DNA from: Sunxiuqinia sp965372405
GTDB lineage: Bacteria > Bacteroidota > Bacteroidia > Bacteroidales > Prolixibacteraceae
NCBI GenBank assembly: GCA_965372405.1
Contig: CBDVCE010000002.1
Coordinates: 62,001-126,000 of the forward strand
DNA length: 64,000 bases
Direction: 5' to 3'
In this document: piece by piece, positions 33,587-43,484 of the stretch
Numbering within the stretch: the first letter of the stretch is position 1
How the letters are laid out: each line of letters begins with the position of its first letter
Program-made: the position numbers and the translations under genes
The notes under the pieces: generated by a model
What the model was told of the DNA's origin: nothing
What the model saw: only the letters and a program-made list of their open reading frames with translations
Databases searched by the model: none

Positions 33587-35908
33587 ATGGCGAATTATCT
33601 TGACGAATTAAATGACATTCAGAGAAAAGCAGTAGAAGCGATTGATGGGCCTTCGCTGGTAATTGCAGGTGCAGGTTCTGGGAAGACACGTGTACTAACA
33701 TACCGCATTGCCCATTTGTTAAAGCAGGGGGCAAAGCCCTGGACTATTCTTGCCTTAACGTTTACCAATAAAGCAGCTCGCGAAATGAAAGAGCGGATTG
33801 CAAGTATTGTTGGCGAGCAAGCAGCAAAGTATTTATGGATGGGAACTTTTCACTCCATATTTGCACGAATACTTAGGACAGAAGCCGAGGAGATTGGATT
33901 TCCTTCGAACTTTACCATATATGATTCGGCAGATTCTAAAAGTTTAATAAGGACAATTCTTAAAGATCTCCAGCTTGATGATAAAACATATAAGCCGAAT
34001 ACTGTTGCAAATCGGATCTCTTCTGCGAAAAACGGATTAGTAACTCCAGTTGCCTATCAAAATAGTTCACAGCTCAGAGAGTATGATATGAGTATTCGCA
34101 TGCCACGGATTGCCGAGGTTTATAAAGAATACGAAAAGCGATGTAAATTAGCCGGAGCAATGGATTTTGATGATTTATTGCTAAGGACAAATATTCTTTT
34201 TCGTGATCATAAAGAAATTCTTGAGAAATATCAGAAGCAGTTTGATTATTTATTGGTTGATGAGTATCAGGATACTAATTTTGCACAATACCGTATTGTA
34301 AAAGAACTGGCATCAGTACATCACAATCTTTGTGTGGTAGGAGATGATGCACAGAGTATTTATTCTTTTCGTGGTGCTCGGATTGAAAACATCCTAAATT
34401 TTCAGAAAGATTACCCAAAGCATCAGATATTTAAATTGGAACAGAATTATCGTTCTACACAAACTATTGTGGATGCCGCAAATAGCGTAATCAAAAAAAA
34501 TACGCGACAAATTCCAAAACGTGTTTTTTCTGAAAATGATCAAGGAAATTTGATTAAGGTAATGGAGGCATTAACAGATAATGAAGAAGGATATCTGGTA
34601 GCCAACGAAATTACTGAAACTAGAATGCGGAAGCATTATCGCTATGAGGATTATGCGATTTTATACCGTACAAATGCGCAGTCTCGTATTTTTGAGGAAG
34701 CACTACGCAAACGTAATATTCCGTATAAAATATATGGTGGATTGTCTTTCTATCAGCGAAAAGAAATTAAGGATTTGCTTTCGTATTTTAGAATGGTGAT
34801 CAACTCGAAAGACAATGAAGCCCTAAAGAGAGTTATTAATTATCCTGCGCGTGGTATTGGAGCTACAACTATTTCAAAGTTGGAGAAGGCGGCAGTTGGA
34901 AATGGAATAAGCATCTTTGACGTCATTGTTAAAAGTGGGATTGAAAACCTTGCAGGTCTGAATAAAGGAACGCTTTCTAAAATTCAGCAGTTTGCTGGCT
35001 TTATAAACCAATTCATAGAAAAGAACTTGCATGCTGATGCTTATGAAATGGCTACAGAAGTAGCTACAAAAGCAGGTTTAATGAAAGACCTGTATAATGA
35101 TAAAACGCCTGAAGGTATGAGCCGCTTTGAGAATATTCAGGAATTATTGAATGGTATTCAGGAATTTACAATTAATGCCAGGGAAGAAGGTTCTCCTAAT
35201 TCGCTTGGTAATTATATGGAGGATGTTGCTTTGCTTACCGATCAGGATTCAGATAAAGATGAGGATCGTGACAAAGTTACCATGATGACTGTTCACTCAG
35301 CAAAAGGCCTTGAGTTTAAAAATGTATTTATTGTTGGACTGGAAGAAAACCTGTTTCCATCAAATAATTTTGGGAACAACATGAATCCTGAAGCTTTCGA
35401 GGAAGAGCGAAGGCTGTTTTATGTGGCTTTAACCCGGGCAGAAGAAAATGCTTTTATTAGTTATGCCAGACAAAGATATCGTTGGGGAAAATTGGACTTT
35501 TGTAATCCCAGTCGTTTTATTGAAGATTTAGACGAACAATACCTGGAACTTCCTGTAGAAAAAGAGACCATTAGTTTTGATGAGCCATTGGCATCACAAA
35601 CAGAGAAAAGAACTTCAGGATTTTCAAAACAAGTTGTAAAGTCTCGTGGGATTCCTATAAATGATCAACCTGGGCTTAATCAAAAATTAACAAAACTACG
35701 CGAAGCAAAAAAAGATGCTAAAACCATTGATGGAGATGATCCTCGTGATATACAGGCAGGAATGAATGTTGAGCACCAGCGATTTGGCAAAGGGAAAGTG
35801 CAGCAGATTGAAGGCGTTTTCCCAAACCTGAAAGCAACAGTGTTTTTTCAGAACGCTGGTCAGAAGCAATTGTTGTTAAAGTTTGCCAAGCTAAAAATTG
35901 TTCGATAG
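33587..35908 (+). CDS. UvrD/PcrA-type ATP-dependent DNA helicase
   Basis: 773 residues. Walker A GAGSGKT at about 28-34, LTFTNKAAREMKERI (Ia), LLVDEYQDTNFAQY (Walker B/II), VVGDDAQSIYSFRGA (III), LEQNYRST (IV), TVHSAKGLEFKNVFIVGLEE (V) and FYVALTRAEE (VI): a full superfamily 1A 3'-5' helicase. The C-terminal tail (VEHQRFGKGKV...) is the polymerase-interacting Tudor-like region seen in PcrA. It unwinds DNA in repair and at replication-transcription conflicts. PcrA and UvrD cannot be told apart by eye in this phylum. Confidence 0.93.
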   Translation: MANYLDELNDIQRKAVEAIDGPSLVIAGAGSGKTRVLTYRIAHLLKQGAKPWTILALTFTNKAAREMKERIASIVGEQAAKYLWMGTFHSIFARILRTEAEEIGFPSNFTIYDSADSKSLIRTILKDLQLDDKTYKPNTVANRISSAKNGLVTPVAYQNSSQLREYDMSIRMPRIAEVYKEYEKRCKLAGAMDFDDLLLRTNILFRDHKEILEKYQKQFDYLLVDEYQDTNFAQYRIVKELASVHHNLCVVGDDAQSIYSFRGARIENILNFQKDYPKHQIFKLEQNYRSTQTIVDAANSVIKKNTRQIPKRVFSENDQGNLIKVMEALTDNEEGYLVANEITETRMRKHYRYEDYAILYRTNAQSRIFEEALRKRNIPYKIYGGLSFYQRKEIKDLLSYFRMVINSKDNEALKRVINYPARGIGATTISKLEKAAVGNGISIFDVIVKSGIENLAGLNKGTLSKIQQFAGFINQFIEKNLHADAYEMATEVATKAGLMKDLYNDKTPEGMSRFENIQELLNGIQEFTINAREEGSPNSLGNYMEDVALLTDQDSDKDEDRDKVTMMTVHSAKGLEFKNVFIVGLEENLFPSNNFGNNMNPEAFEEERRLFYVALTRAEENAFISYARQRYRWGKLDFCNPSRFIEDLDEQYLELPVEKETISFDEPLASQTEKRTSGFSKQVVKSRGIPINDQPGLNQKLTKLREAKKDAKTIDGDDPRDIQAGMNVEHQRFGKGKVQQIEGVFPNLKATVFFQNAGQKQLLLKFAKLKIVR

Positions 35909-36091
35909 AAACATTTTTAGCTGGAATTCGTTTTTGTTTTAAAGGAAGATTTTTGAAAAAAGATTTGTCAGCATCAGAAAATCACTTAGTTTTGCAATAA
36001 TTAATCGCCTTCGTATTGATTACCAAGATACAATAGCCTGATCTTATCAACCTTTTGTGATACGATATTTTTTATAGTTAACTTTATTTAA

Positions 36092-36724
36092 ATGGATTAT
36101 AATTCGAATAGATCGAAGTTGCCCCTTCCTGAGTATGGGCGCAATGTACAAAATATGGTTAATCATATTTTAACCATCGAAGACCGTGAAATGAGAAATT
36201 TTGCGGCAAAAACAGTTATTGATGTAATGGGGAATCTACATCCATATTTGCGTGACATCAACGATTTTAAACATAAACTTTGGGATCATTTGGCAATTAT
36301 GGCTGACTTTGAATTGGATATCGACTATCCATATGATCCGCCTAGAAAGGAATCTTTCCAGGAAAAACCAAAGATAGTACCTTATAGTGAGAACACTATC
36401 CGCTATCGTCATTATGGTAAAACACTGGAGTCATTGATTAAGACTGCTGCTGAGTATGAAACTGGTGACGAGAAGGAGCTTCTTATAAAGTTGCTGGCTA
36501 ATCATATGAAAAAGTGTTTCCTTGTTTGGAATAAAGACACTGTTGATGATGCGAAAATTTATAAGGATCTTGAAGCACTTTCAAAAGGACTTATCAAAAG
36601 AAATGATCTGGGATTGACAGACACAAAAGAAATTTTGTATCGCAACAGTCGTGGTACCAGTACTCGTAAAACGAATGTTAGTCCAAGCCGAGGACCCAAA
36701 AAACATCGCAAGTCGAAAAACTAA
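36092..36724 (+). CDS. DUF4290 protein
   Basis: 210 residues, cytoplasmic. LPLPEYGRNVQNMVNHIL...IEDREMRNFAAKTVIDVMGNLHP is the hallmark of DUF4290, a family confined to Bacteroidota and almost always next to murA, as here (10-bp gap). The C-terminus is basic and disordered (RKTNVSPSRGPKKHRKSKN). Role unknown; the constant link with murA suggests a part in peptidoglycan precursor synthesis or its control. Confidence 0.85.
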   Translation: MDYNSNRSKLPLPEYGRNVQNMVNHILTIEDREMRNFAAKTVIDVMGNLHPYLRDINDFKHKLWDHLAIMADFELDIDYPYDPPRKESFQEKPKIVPYSENTIRYRHYGKTLESLIKTAAEYETGDEKELLIKLLANHMKKCFLVWNKDTVDDAKIYKDLEALSKGLIKRNDLGLTDTKEILYRNSRGTSTRKTNVSPSRGPKKHRKSKN

Positions 36725-36734
36725 CCGCTTCTGA

Positions 36735-38042
36735 ATGGCAACTTTTCAAATTGAAGGTGGGAAAAAGCTACATGGTAGGTTAAATCCTCAAGGTGCAAAA
36801 AATGAGGCATTGCAAGTTATTTGTGCAGTTCTTCTTACCAGTGAAAAAATTAAAATCAGTAATATTCCCGAAATCAGGGATGTCCTTAAATTAATAGAAA
36901 TACTTGAAGAGCTTGGTGTTAAGACTGAGCGTGTATCACAAGGCACTTATCTTTTTCAAGCAGATCAGATAAATCCGGATTACCTGCAAACCGAACAATT
37001 TTCAAAACAAGCCACCCGACTACGTGGCTCAATAATGATTGTTGGTCCACTTTTGGCTCGATTTGGGAAAGCTTTCATACCTCAACCAGGTGGAGATAAA
37101 ATTGGACGTCGCCGATTGGATACTCATTTTGTAGGTTTGCAGAAATTAGGTGCTCAGTTTAATTACGATGCCTTAAATCATTGTTTCACTGTTGATGCTC
37201 CGAAATTAAAAGGTAGCTATATGTTGCTCGATGAAGCATCGGTTACTGGTACCGCAAATATTCTTATGGCTGCAGTAATGGCTCAGGGAATAACTACCAT
37301 TTATAACGCAGCTTGTGAACCCTACTTGCAGCAACTTTGCAGAATGTTGGTTAGTATGGGTGCTAAAATTGAAGGAATAGGTTCTAATCTTTTAAAAATT
37401 GAAGGTGTTACCAGCCTTTCTGGTTGCTCACATCAGATTCTTCCTGACATGATTGAGGTTGGTAGCTTTATAGGACTGGCAGCTATGACTGGTTCTGAAA
37501 TTACCATTCCTAACGCTGGGATTGAGCATCTGGGAATAATTCCAGAATCGTTTAAGCGTTTGGGAATTAAGATTGAAACAAAAGGTGATGATATTTTTGT
37601 CCCTGCTCAGGAAGAATATGCAATTGAAACCTTTATTGATGGTTCTATTATGACCATTGCTGATGCGCCATGGCCTGGATTAACTCCTGACTTATTGAGT
37701 ATTTTTCTGGTTATTGCGACTCAGGCAAACGGGAGTGTGCTTATTCATCAAAAAATGTTTGAAAGCCGATTATTCTTTGTCGATAAGTTAATTGATATGG
37801 GAGCCCAAATCATTCTTTGTGATCCGCATCGGGCAACTGTGATTGGCTTGAACAAAAAGCAACAGCTTAGAGGTACTACTATGACTTCCCCAGATATACG
37901 AGCTGGTGTTGCCCTGCTAATTGCGGCACTTTCAGCAGACGGGAAAAGCAAAATCTCCAACATCGAGCAGATTGATCGCGGTTATGAAAAGATTGATCAG
38001 CGACTTAATGCTATTGGAGCAAGTATTACCCGGATTGAATAA
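36735..38042 (+). CDS. murA: UDP-N-acetylglucosamine 1-carboxyvinyltransferase
   Basis: 435 residues. N-terminal GGKKLHGRLNPQGAKNEALQ with K22 and N23 of the active site; RLRGSIMIVGPLLARFG; the catalytic loop reads PQPGGDKIGRRRLDTH. It joins enolpyruvate to UDP-GlcNAc, the first committed step of peptidoglycan synthesis. In the loop, the residue that corresponds to Cys115 of the E. coli enzyme (the fosfomycin target) is D121 (codon GAT, 37095-37097). Such Asp enzymes are active but resist fosfomycin in species studied. Co-transcribed with the DUF4290 gene. Confidence 0.95.
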   Translation: MATFQIEGGKKLHGRLNPQGAKNEALQVICAVLLTSEKIKISNIPEIRDVLKLIEILEELGVKTERVSQGTYLFQADQINPDYLQTEQFSKQATRLRGSIMIVGPLLARFGKAFIPQPGGDKIGRRRLDTHFVGLQKLGAQFNYDALNHCFTVDAPKLKGSYMLLDEASVTGTANILMAAVMAQGITTIYNAACEPYLQQLCRMLVSMGAKIEGIGSNLLKIEGVTSLSGCSHQILPDMIEVGSFIGLAAMTGSEITIPNAGIEHLGIIPESFKRLGIKIETKGDDIFVPAQEEYAIETFIDGSIMTIADAPWPGLTPDLLSIFLVIATQANGSVLIHQKMFESRLFFVDKLIDMGAQIILCDPHRATVIGLNKKQQLRGTTMTSPDIRAGVALLIAALSADGKSKISNIEQIDRGYEKIDQRLNAIGASITRIE

Positions 38043-38191
38043 AGTTCAATTCTATTTTTCAAAAATATTATCATTTGCAATCTGTTTTAGCAAGAGTTGT
38101 TAATATTTCTAAATATGTCAGCTGAATGACAAACCTCTATCTTGTTTTTTGTTATTATTGCTAACGAAAATTTACATCAAAAGAAAAAGAT

Positions 38192-38716
38192 ATGAAGAGA
38201 AGATTTTTAATTCTGATTGCCATTGTTGCTGGTTTTGCAACTACAGTGATAGCTGGGGATGAGCCAAAAACAGGCATTAATGTAGGAGATAAAGCTCCAG
38301 AAATTGTAGAGCAATCATTCGATAGTAGCGAAATGAAACTATCTGACTTGAATGGGAAACTGGTCTTAATTGACTTCTGGGCATCGTGGTGTGGCCCTTG
38401 TCGCAGAGAAAACCCAACAGTTGTTTCAGCATATGAAAACTATAAGGATAAAGAATTCAAAAATGGTAATGGCTTTACTGTTTTTAGTGTTTCGCTTGAT
38501 AACAATAAATCAGCCTGGGGAAAAGCGATTGAAGCTGATAAACTAAGTTGGGATTACCATGTGAGTGACTTGAAGGGATGGAAAGCAAAATATGCCGCAG
38601 TTTATAGTGTAGGAAGTATACCCTCAAATTTCTTGATTGATAGCGATGGGGTTATTGTAGCAAAAGACCTTAGAGGGCCAGCTCTGGAGCGGGCACTAAA
38701 GGGTTTATTAAAATAA
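38192..38716 (+). CDS. TlpA-like thiol-disulfide oxidoreductase, exported
   Basis: 174 residues. Signal peptide MKRRFLILIAIVAGFATTVIAG, then a TlpA/ResA-type thioredoxin fold: INVGDKAPEIVE, LIDFWASWCGPCRREN with the redox pair C67/C70, and a cis-proline region SVGSIPSNFLID. It acts in the periplasm as a disulfide reductase or in cytochrome maturation. Followed by a good terminator. Confidence 0.9.
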   Translation: MKRRFLILIAIVAGFATTVIAGDEPKTGINVGDKAPEIVEQSFDSSEMKLSDLNGKLVLIDFWASWCGPCRRENPTVVSAYENYKDKEFKNGNGFTVFSVSLDNNKSAWGKAIEADKLSWDYHVSDLKGWKAKYAAVYSVGSIPSNFLIDSDGVIVAKDLRGPALERALKGLLK

Positions 38717-38740
38717 CTTTACAAAATTGAATATTTCAGG

Positions 38741-38773
38741 AAGGTGGTACAGATGTACTGCCTTTCTTTTTTT
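38741..38773 (+). terminator. Terminator of the TlpA-like gene
   Basis: AAGGTGGTAC (38741-38750) pairs with GTACTGCCTT (38755-38764) with two G-U pairs, followed by a T-rich run. Confidence 0.7.
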
Positions 38774-38875
38774 ACTTTTGGCAGCTATTTCTATAAATAA
38801 ATGCCAAATTGTCTTTTTGTGGCAAATGGCAGCATTTTTGTGAACTGTCAAATCGATAATTTAAACCGCTTAATA

Positions 38876-39466
38876 ATGTCAGAAGAAAATACTAAAAAAG
38901 AACAAGAAGTGGAAGATGTAAAAGAAACAATTGAGACTGAAGAGACAGTAACTTCAGAAAAAGTTGAGAAAGAAAAGAAAGAAGATAAAAAGAAATCAAA
39001 AAAAGATAAATCAGAGGGGAAAATAAGCAAGCTTAAAAATGAACTTGCAGACATAAAAGATAAGCACATTCGTTTGCAGGCTGAATTTGATAACTACAGA
39101 AAACGCACCCTTAAAGAAAAGATGGAGCTTGTGAAAACGGGTGGTGAAAATGTTTTATCAAGTATTCTTCCTGTCATTGATGATTTTGAAAGGGCATTAA
39201 CTGCTTTTGATGAAATGGAAGACGAAAATCCACTGAAACAAGGGATTAATTTGATTAATACAAAGTTTCATGATTTTCTAAAACAAAATGGCATTAAAGA
39301 AATAGAAGCAAAAGAATTGGACTTTGATACCGATCTGCACGAAGCAGTGACTAAAATTCCTGCACCATCAAAGAAGTTAAAAGGAAAAGTAGTTGATGTC
39401 ATTCAAAAAGGGTATTTGCTGAATGATAAAGTTATTCGCTTTTCGAAAGTTGTAATTGGCGAGTAA
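38876..39466 (+). CDS. grpE: Nucleotide exchange factor GrpE
   Basis: 196 residues from ATG 38876; the longer frame from 38801 reads through the probable promoter and is rejected. A charged, low-complexity N-terminus (E/K-rich) leads to the coiled coil and the family core LQAEFDNYRKRTLKEK...LSSILPVIDDFERAL and GYLLNDKVIRFSKVVIGE. It releases ADP from DnaK. Directly followed by dnaJ (18-bp gap); dnaK is elsewhere. Confidence 0.95.
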   Translation: MSEENTKKEQEVEDVKETIETEETVTSEKVEKEKKEDKKKSKKDKSEGKISKLKNELADIKDKHIRLQAEFDNYRKRTLKEKMELVKTGGENVLSSILPVIDDFERALTAFDEMEDENPLKQGINLINTKFHDFLKQNGIKEIEAKELDFDTDLHEAVTKIPAPSKKLKGKVVDVIQKGYLLNDKVIRFSKVVIGE

Positions 39467-39484
39467 ACAAAAGGAAAGAGCATC

Positions 39485-40651
39485 ATGACCAAAAGAGATT
39501 TTTACGAGATACTTGGAGTAAGCAAAGGGGCATCAGCTGAAGAGATTAAAAAAGCGTATCGGAAGAATGCTTTGAAATATCACCCTGACAAAAATCCAGA
39601 TAATAAGGAGGCGGAAGATAAGTTTAAAGAAGCAGCCGAAGCTTATGAGGTTTTGAGTAGCCCTGAGAAGCGCCAACGGTATGACCAGTATGGTCATGCG
39701 GGTGTTGGGAGTGCTGCTGGCGGCGGCTTTGGCGGACACGATATGTCTATGGATGATATTTTCTCCATGTTTGGCGATGTATTTGGAGGCGGTGGCTTCG
39801 GAGGTGGTTTCGGTGGCTTTGGCGGCGGTTCTCGTAGTCGAGGTGGTGGTCGTCGTGTACATCGTGGATCTGATCTTCGCGTAAAAGTTTCGCTCACCTT
39901 GCAAGACGTTGCGAATGGCGTTGAGAAAAAACTTAAACTAAAAAAATATAAGGCCTGTGATAGTTGTAGTGGTACAGGTGCTCAAGGCGGATCTGATTAT
40001 ACGACCTGTTCAACTTGTAGAGGAAGCGGACATGTTACCAGAGTAACAAACACGCTTTTAGGGCAAATGCAAACAACTGCTGCTTGTCCAACCTGTAATG
40101 GTGAAGGTCAGATTATTAAAAACAAGTGTGCTTCCTGTCATGGCGAAGGAGTTGTGAGAGATGAAGAAGTCGTTTCAATAAATATACCTGCAGGTGTTGG
40201 CGAAGGCATGCAATTGAATGTGTCAGGCAAAGGAAATACAGGTAGAAGAGGTGGATTGAATGGTGATTTGCTGGTTGTGATTCACGAAGACTCACATCCT
40301 GATTTAATTAGGGACGGAAATAATCTCATTTACAATTTATTTTTGAGTATGCCCGATTTTATATTAGGTACAACTGCTGAAATTCCAACGGTTGATAACA
40401 AAGTAAAAGTGAAAATTGAAGAAGGTACACAGCCTGAAAAAATACTGCGATTACGAGGTAAAGGATTACCAGATGTCAATGGATATGGAAAGGGTGATTT
40501 GTTAGTACGTATACATGCTTGGACGCCAAAAAAGATTACTCCTGAAGATCGTAAAATGCTTGAAAAACTTCAGCAATCTGAAAGCTTCAAATACACTCCT
40601 GGAGCTGGAGACAAGAATTTCTTTGAGAAGATGAAAGATATGTTTGAATAG
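39485..40651 (+). CDS. dnaJ: Chaperone DnaJ
   Basis: 388 residues. J domain with HPD (YHPDKNPD) at about 33-35, a G/F-rich linker (GGGFGGGFGGFGGG), four zinc-binding CxxCxGxG repeats (CDSCSGTG, CSTCRGSG, CPTCNGEG, CASCHGEG), and the C-terminal substrate-binding domains. Stimulates DnaK ATPase and delivers substrates. Forms an operon with grpE. Confidence 0.96.
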   Translation: MTKRDFYEILGVSKGASAEEIKKAYRKNALKYHPDKNPDNKEAEDKFKEAAEAYEVLSSPEKRQRYDQYGHAGVGSAAGGGFGGHDMSMDDIFSMFGDVFGGGGFGGGFGGFGGGSRSRGGGRRVHRGSDLRVKVSLTLQDVANGVEKKLKLKKYKACDSCSGTGAQGGSDYTTCSTCRGSGHVTRVTNTLLGQMQTTAACPTCNGEGQIIKNKCASCHGEGVVRDEEVVSINIPAGVGEGMQLNVSGKGNTGRRGGLNGDLLVVIHEDSHPDLIRDGNNLIYNLFLSMPDFILGTTAEIPTVDNKVKVKIEEGTQPEKILRLRGKGLPDVNGYGKGDLLVRIHAWTPKKITPEDRKMLEKLQQSESFKYTPGAGDKNFFEKMKDMFE

Positions 40652-40670
40652 AACTTATCTACAATAGGAT

Positions 40671-40705
40671 ATTAAGAAAGCCGGTTTTAAGCCGGCTTTC
40701 TTAAT
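40671..40705. terminator. Bidirectional terminator between dnaJ and a glycan gene
   Basis: Perfect 14-bp arms (ATTAAGAAAGCCGG and complement) around TTTTAAG, AT-rich on both sides. Lies between convergent genes and can stop both transcripts. Confidence 0.8.
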
Positions 40706-40721
40706 ATTAATAAACCCCCAT

Positions 40722-42335
40722 TTATTGTTGATGTATTTTTAAAAATAGTTTCTCCCCTTCTTTTATTTTGAAATGAATACCTTCAATTAATTCACTCCCT
40801 GCATAACTTCTGTTAAGATTCTTATTACTTGAAATTAGCTTGTATTTTTTTTCAGGATCAGCAACAAACCATTCAGGGAATTGATTGATCCGGGGATAAT
40901 CGATTGGAAGTTTCATAATTACTTGATGACGTTTGTAGTCAAAAGCCAATTTCCCTTCCCAGTTTTTAGATGAAGTAATTGCAATTTTTAGTGTTCCATC
41001 TTCACTAATCTCAGAACCAAAACGCAGGCCTTTTCCCCAAGGCTGACAATATATGCCTTGTGATTTCCACAAACCATACATGATACTTGTTCTTGAAAAG
41101 TTACCATCACCATGCCAGCCTGCAATAATGCCATTTTCTTGTTGCATATTCCACATAACCCTGATTTCACTGTCAATCCACTCTTTTAGTGATTCGATAG
41201 GTTCTCGGTTGTATAAGTTTATTCCACTTTCGAGTGCATCAGCATATCCATCATGGCTTTTCCCTTCCCATGGGTAGTTTCTGTATTTTTCGTTTAGAAA
41301 TCTAATTCCATCCAAAAAAGCCTGTCTGTATTCTGCTTTTTGATCTATCAAATAAACCGAATAGTAGGCATTAAAAATATATCCCCAGTTATCGACAATT
41401 TTTTTGTCAACTACTTCCCCCGTGTTTGTATTTACACCATTAAAAAACAGGCCATCTTCATTTCTTCCAACTTCGAGTATCCTGTCTAGTAGTTTATAAA
41501 GCCTCTTTTGGTATTGTTTTTTCTTTTCTGGGTTTGTAAAGTGAAGGGTGACATAAAGTTCACTCAGTCCACCAATAACTTCACAGCCATGATCACGAAG
41601 TCTTAAATAGTTGATTTCACTTAAGTCTCTCTCTTCCAGTAAATAATAATCACCTATTTTAATTGCCCAATCCAAATATCTTTGATCACCGGTTTTCCAG
41701 TAAATACGCGATAATGTTTGAAGCATCTCTCCATTTACTTCCTCCGAAACAGCTTTGTACCAGTCGAGTTGTTCAGACTGTTTCATTACTGAGTATATTT
41801 CAGATAAGTCATCAAGCATCTCCATCATCCGCTCGTTCCATGGAGAATCACCAACATATTCGGTAATAGGTAAAAGACCGTCTTTTATGTATTCTGAAGT
41901 ACCAAAAATTACCCAATTAAGATTGAGCTCATTTTTTTCAAAATCCTTTTTAGAAAATGAATATGTATCAGGAAGAGATTTCACTCTTGAAGTTAACTTC
42001 TTTTCAGCTTTTAACATTTCCATCATGTCCCCATCAAGCATTTGTTTGTCTAGCAGGAAGCTAGTCAAGACCATAAATGCATAATTATCTGCTGCTGAAT
42101 TATGTGGTTCCCAAACATCTTTACGATTACTGAAATTTGTTGGAATTAATCCACTTGAAGCATCTTTTCTGTCATTCCATGCATTCGTTAGTTTCAAACT
42201 TCTCGAAAAAGCCTCATTTGCTAATTCACCATTCCTAAGGGCAGCAGCAAAATCTTCTTCATTAAGTTTTGAATTTTTGCACCCCAATGCAAATACAAGT
42301 ATGAAAAGTAATAATATGGAGTTATTCATCTTCAT
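40722..42335 (-). CDS. Lipoprotein with six-hairpin glycosidase-like fold, unknown family
   Basis: 537 residues with a lipoprotein signal (LLLFILVFALGC, C19). Repeated helical pairs with conserved W, D and Y (LNWVIFGTSEYIKDGLLP, RYLDWAIKIGDYYLLEE, DGLFFNGVNTNTGE, DNWGYIFNAYYSVYLID, WEGKSHDGYADALESG, GIIAGWHGDGNFSRTSI) suggest an (alpha/alpha)6 toroid as in several glycoside hydrolases and lyases, ending in a small beta domain. I cannot assign a GH family. It follows the GH105-like gene by five bases, so the two belong to one glycan-degrading operon. Confidence 0.6.
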   Translation of the reverse strand: MKMNNSILLLFILVFALGCKNSKLNEEDFAAALRNGELANEAFSRSLKLTNAWNDRKDASSGLIPTNFSNRKDVWEPHNSAADNYAFMVLTSFLLDKQMLDGDMMEMLKAEKKLTSRVKSLPDTYSFSKKDFEKNELNLNWVIFGTSEYIKDGLLPITEYVGDSPWNERMMEMLDDLSEIYSVMKQSEQLDWYKAVSEEVNGEMLQTLSRIYWKTGDQRYLDWAIKIGDYYLLEERDLSEINYLRLRDHGCEVIGGLSELYVTLHFTNPEKKKQYQKRLYKLLDRILEVGRNEDGLFFNGVNTNTGEVVDKKIVDNWGYIFNAYYSVYLIDQKAEYRQAFLDGIRFLNEKYRNYPWEGKSHDGYADALESGINLYNREPIESLKEWIDSEIRVMWNMQQENGIIAGWHGDGNFSRTSIMYGLWKSQGIYCQPWGKGLRFGSEISEDGTLKIAITSSKNWEGKLAFDYKRHQVIMKLPIDYPRINQFPEWFVADPEKKYKLISSNKNLNRSYAGSELIEGIHFKIKEGEKLFLKIHQQ

Positions 42336-42340
42336 GTACT

Positions 42341-43441
42341 TTATCTCTTCAATTTAATCACTTCGCTTCCTGCTAACAAAAAGGCACCTGCACCATACAC
42401 TTCCCAGCTCTGAGATGTGAAATTTGCACGTGGGTCTGCACCAATTGGTTGCACCCATCCAACTTTGCCATTTCGTTGCACCAAACTATTTAAGCCAATC
42501 CAGGCTTTTTCAACCACCGGAAGGTATTTGTCTTTGTCAAGCAAACCATTATTAATTCCCCAAGCGAGTGCGTAGGTGTAAAAGCCAGATCCACTTCCTT
42601 CTCCTCCTGGATATGATTCAGGATCAAGCAAACTGGCACGCCAAAGTCCATCTTTTTGCTGAATTGTAGCAATTTTCGCAGCCATTTCTTTGAATGTTTT
42701 GGCATACATCTCACGTTTTGGATAGTCGTTTGGAAGTTCTTGCAAAACACGAACAAGTCCACCCATTACCCAGCCATTTCCTCTTGACCAAAAAATCTTT
42801 TCACCATTTTTTTCTTTTAGTATCTCTTCCTGATCCCACTGGTAGCGAATGTCACGTGCGAAAAGGTGCTCATTTTTGTCGTACAATAAGTCATAACACT
42901 CTTTAAAAAGTTTATCGCTTAATTTCAGATATTTTTCATTATTCAGAGTTATTCCCAATTTCACAAAAGCCGGAGGTCCCATAAATAATGCATCGCACCA
43001 CCACCAGGTAATAGGTTTCATTGGTTTCTTAATGGGGTAAGGAGTGTCGCAAAAATCATCTATTGTTGAGGTGAAAGGCTCAATCATTTTTTGATCCTTC
43101 TTAATGCGGTAAACATCAATATAGCTTTGACAAATGGCATGATCATCCGCATGATGTAAACGTGGTCCTGCTTTCCATTCATTGGTTTCGCCCATTTCAA
43201 TCATAGCTTTCATTATCTTTTCAGAGCCAGTAGTTTCATAGGCTGCAAATACTCCAGCATAAAAAGCACCGTTGGTCCAATCCCAAAGTTCATGTTTAGG
43301 ATTTTTTAATTGCCATGAAGTTGCCTTCTTCATTACCTTTTTTATATGTTTCTCCGAAAAGAGCTTTTCAGTATCGCTTGTTTTAGCAAATACCGAGGTC
43401 ATTAAAAGAAGAATTGTAAACAGTGAAATTAGTTTTTTCAT
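42341..43441 (-). CDS. GH105/GH88-like unsaturated glucuronyl or rhamnogalacturonyl hydrolase
   Basis: 366 residues with a signal peptide (MKKLISLFTILLLMTSVFAK). The YteR-like (alpha/alpha)6 barrel is clear: ELWDWTNGAFYAGVF, HHADDHAICQSY (D99/D100/H101), ITWWWCDALFMGPP with the expected catalytic D150, and FWSRGNGWVMGGLVRVL. Enzymes of this family hydrate and release unsaturated uronic acids left by polysaccharide lyases (pectin, ulvan or other uronate glycans). It heads a two-gene operon and has a LacI-type palindrome 44 bp upstream of its start. Confidence 0.85.
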   Translation of the reverse strand: MKKLISLFTILLLMTSVFAKTSDTEKLFSEKHIKKVMKKATSWQLKNPKHELWDWTNGAFYAGVFAAYETTGSEKIMKAMIEMGETNEWKAGPRLHHADDHAICQSYIDVYRIKKDQKMIEPFTSTIDDFCDTPYPIKKPMKPITWWWCDALFMGPPAFVKLGITLNNEKYLKLSDKLFKECYDLLYDKNEHLFARDIRYQWDQEEILKEKNGEKIFWSRGNGWVMGGLVRVLQELPNDYPKREMYAKTFKEMAAKIATIQQKDGLWRASLLDPESYPGGEGSGSGFYTYALAWGINNGLLDKDKYLPVVEKAWIGLNSLVQRNGKVGWVQPIGADPRANFTSQSWEVYGAGAFLLAGSEVIKLKR

Positions 43442-43484
43442 GATCCTTGTGTTGTTTAGTTTGTTTGGTTAAAAATAATAAAAA

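Noticed and set aside
39533..39904. Open frames opposite the start of dnaJ
   Set aside because: Shadows of the G/F-rich coding region; the dnaJ frame is beyond doubt.
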